Source: Janibacter sp. DB-40 (lineage in GTDB: Bacteria; Actinomycetota; Actinomycetes; Actinomycetales; Dermatophilaceae). Taken from it: a DNA stretch of 64,000 bases. Positions 62,104 through 64,000 of the stretch are shown in pieces. The stretch is from NCBI RefSeq assembly GCF_029510815.1, contig NZ_CP120360.1, positions 1,984,001 through 2,048,000 of the forward strand, in the 5' to 3' direction. The translations under genes and the position numbers were made by a program. The notes below the pieces were generated by a model. It was given only the letters and a program-made list of their open reading frames with translations. It did no database searches and was not told where the DNA came from. Numbering within the stretch: position 1 is the first letter of the stretch; every line of letters begins with the position of its first letter.

Positions 62104-63398
62104 GCACTCCCGCCGTCCCGGGACCGGCCGCCCGCCAGACCCGGCACACCCGGCCGGCCGGTCCCGTCGGCGTCCCCGGCGAGGAGACCGTGGCCGGCGG
62201 CACGGCCCGCTGGCTGCGGTGGGGCCAGCACGCCCTGCTCGCCGCCCTCGCGGTGGTCTGCCTGACCCGGGCCGTGGCCGCCGGGGCCCACCCGGCCGCG
62301 GAGGTGGGGGCCCTGCTCGTCTTCGTGGCCTGGTACCTCGCCGGCATCCCGGTGGCCCGGCGCGGGGTGAGCGGTCCGGTGTGGTTCGTCGTCCTCACGC
62401 TCCTGTGGGGTGTCCTCGTCCTCGTCTCCCCGGAGAACGTCTGGCTCGCCTTCCCCCTGTGGCTGCTGGCCGGCCACCTGCTGCCGCTGGCCCACGGCGT
62501 GCTCATCTCCGCGGTCGTCCTCGTGGTCGTCGTCGCCGAGCCGGTCCGGCAGGCCGGGACCACCACCTTCGCCGCGGTCATCGGCCCGTTCATCGGGATG
62601 GTGGTCGCCCTCGGCATCTCGCGGGCCCAGATGGCCCTCGTGCGGGACGGCATCGAGCGCCAGCGGCTCATCGCCTCGCTCTACGCCGCCCAGGAGGAGA
62701 CGGCGGCCCTGACCGACGAGCTCGCCCGGGTGCAGCGCGCGGCGGGCGCCACGAGCGAGCGCACCCGGCTCTCCCGGGACATCCACGACGGCATCGCCCA
62801 GGGCTTCTCCTCGATCCTGTTGCTCGCCCGCGCGGCCCGCGGCGAGGATGACCCTGCCCGGGTCCGCGAGCTGCTCGTGCACCTCGAGAGCAGCGCGGCC
62901 GAGGGGCTGGAGGAGTCCCGTCGCGTGGTCGGGGCGCTCGCCCCTGCCGACCTGGACGAAGGGGGTCTGCTCGCCGCGCTCCACCGCGTCACCGACCGCT
63001 TCGCCACGGAGAGCGGAGTGAGTGCCCGGCTCGTCACCACCGGCGCCGTCCCACCGGTCCCGACCACGACCGAAGTGGCCCTCGTGCGGTGCGTGCAGGG
63101 CGCCCTGGCCAATGTCCGGGCGCATGCGCGTGCCGGGTCGGTCGTCGTCAGCCTCGACGGGTCCGCCGAGGTGGTCCGTGTGGACGTCGTCGACGACGGG
63201 CAGGGCTTCGACTCCACCGACTGGACGACCCGGGCGCCGCGCTCCGCGGGCGACGGCGGCTACGGCCTGCGCGCCACGCGGGCCCGCCTGCGCGAGCTCG
63301 GCGGCGGGCTGGCCCTCGAGTCGGCGCCCGGTGAGGGGACCGCCCTCTCCGCGTGGCTGCCGGTGCAGAGCTACTCCCCCGATGGAGGTATCCGGTGA
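62100..63398 (+). CDS. Two-component sensor histidine kinase (HisKA_3 type)
   Basis: 432 residues. An N-terminal membrane sensor with about five helices (44-175) is followed by a coiled linker, a HisKA_3 domain with phospho-acceptor His229 in SRDIHDGIAQGF, and an HATPase with VVDDGQGFD and GGYGLRATRARL. GTG 62100 would overlap the stop of the intact MMPL frame. The stop overlaps the response-regulator GTG, giving a three-gene module. Confidence 0.93.
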   Translation: MSTPAVPGPAARQTRHTRPAGPVGVPGEETVAGGTARWLRWGQHALLAALAVVCLTRAVAAGAHPAAEVGALLVFVAWYLAGIPVARRGVSGPVWFVVLTLLWGVLVLVSPENVWLAFPLWLLAGHLLPLAHGVLISAVVLVVVVAEPVRQAGTTTFAAVIGPFIGMVVALGISRAQMALVRDGIERQRLIASLYAAQEETAALTDELARVQRAAGATSERTRLSRDIHDGIAQGFSSILLLARAARGEDDPARVRELLVHLESSAAEGLEESRRVVGALAPADLDEGGLLAALHRVTDRFATESGVSARLVTTGAVPPVPTTTEVALVRCVQGALANVRAHARAGSVVVSLDGSAEVVRVDVVDDGQGFDSTDWTTRAPRSAGDGGYGLRATRARLRELGGGLALESAPGEGTALSAWLPVQSYSPDGGIR

Positions 63399-64000
63399 GC
63401 GCCCGCGTCGTCGTCGTCGAGGACCACCCGGTCACCCGGATGGGGCTCATCGCCCTGCTCGGTCAGGAGGATCGGATCACCGTCGTCGGCGAGGCCGGCA
63501 CCGGCGAGGAGGCGATCGCGCTCGTCGAGCGGGAGCGCCCGGACGTCGTCGTCACCGACCTGCGCCTCGGCGAGGGTCCCGACGGGGTCGCGGTGACCGC
63601 CTCCCTTCGCTCCCGGGTGCCCGCACCCGCGGTGCTCGTGCTCACGACCTACGACACCGACCGCGACATCGTCCGCGCGGTGGAGGCAGGCGCCGCCGGC
63701 TACCTGCTCAAGGACGCCGACCCGGCGGAGATCACCTCCGCGGTCCTGCGCGCCGCTGCCGGGGAGACCGTCCTCTCCCCCGCGCTCGCGCAGCGGGTCG
63801 TCGCCCGCATCTCCCGCCCGCAGGCCCAGCTGTCCGCGCGGGAGGTCGAGATCCTGGCCGCGGTGGCCCGGGGGTTGTCCAACAAGGAGGTCGCCCGCGA
63901 GCTGGTCATCTCCGAGGCGACGGTCAAGACGCACCTCGTGCACGTCTTCACCAAGCTCGACGTCGACTCGCGCACCGCCGCGGTCGCCCGCGCCCGCGAG
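63395..64000 (+). CDS. NarL/LuxR-family response regulator, 3' end outside window
   Basis: The 202 visible residues hold a receiver domain (Asp10, phospho-accepting Asp55, Lys106 in AGYLLKD) and most of a LuxR helix-turn-helix (about 145-202, with LSAREVEILAAVARG and SEATVKTHLVHV). GTG 63395 overlaps the kinase stop, with GGAGG 6 nt upstream. It is the partner of the kinase and may control the MMPL operon. Confidence 0.94.
   Translation, partial: MSARVVVVEDHPVTRMGLIALLGQEDRITVVGEAGTGEEAIALVERERPDVVVTDLRLGEGPDGVAVTASLRSRVPAPAVLVLTTYDTDRDIVRAVEAGAAGYLLKDADPAEITSAVLRAAAGETVLSPALAQRVVARISRPQAQLSAREVEILAAVARGLSNKEVARELVISEATVKTHLVHVFTKLDVDSRTAAVARARE

Overview
The window is gene-dense, very GC-rich chromosomal DNA (roughly 72% GC by eye). 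It uses GTG and TTG starts freely and carries actinobacterial hallmarks: a FasR-led fabD-fabH-acpP-fabF-accD cluster, a mycothiol-dependent nitroreductase homologue, DUF3145 and DUF3097 proteins, and the conserved order hrcA-dnaJ-rsmE-phoH-ybeY-corC-era. This fits a Micrococcales actinobacterium, perhaps Intrasporangiaceae-like. That placement is inferred from gene content, not from a marker-gene comparison. I see no phage, insertion sequence, CRISPR array, rRNA operon or dedicated secondary-metabolite cluster. This is core genome with a few accessory genes.

Region by region: 1-9.3 kb holds a truncated glycerophosphodiesterase, argG, and the fatty-acid operon (fasR regulator, fabD, fabH, acpP, fabF, carboxyltransferase), then a flavin-binding-like protein. 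9.3-16.2 kb has DUF3145, a CAU tRNA, a PAP2 membrane protein, cysM, tRNA-Asn, dnaG with a small partner, and dgt. 16.3-26.5 kb has pyruvate carboxylase, an orphan antitoxin-like protein, dusB, a small membrane/cation-efflux/rhodanese operon, a hydrolase and glyS. 26.5-29.7 kb is a Zur-controlled zinc-import operon that includes its own regulator. 29.7-33.5 kb has a sulfotransferase, a metallothionein-like protein, uppS-recO, and alkB behind a perfect SOS box. 33.5-38.4 kb has leuA with a leucine leader peptide, asd and a BCCT transporter. 38.5-46.2 kb is the era-corC-ybeY-phoH and rsmE-dnaJ-hrcA block with a CIRCE operator. 46.3-59.9 kb holds DUF3097, a 41-bp tandem repeat, fabG, a TRIC channel, hemW, a phosphatase, lepA, rpsT, holA, an aldo/keto reductase and a DinG-type helicase. 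60-64 kb has an MMPL exporter with an apparent C-terminal frameshift, followed by a histidine kinase and a truncated NarL/LuxR response regulator.

Two architectural themes recur. First, many genes have a TANNNT-type -10 box 6-8 nt before the start codon and no Shine-Dalgarno sequence, which points to leaderless transcripts. Second, the 9-mer CGAAGGGGG (or CCCCCTTCG) is strongly over-represented and occurs as inverted pairs in intergenic hairpins. The most distinctive single items are the FabD protein with a degenerate biotinyl/lipoyl-like tail, the LexA-type box on alkB, the leucine attenuator, the tandem hairpin repeats and the MMPL frameshift.
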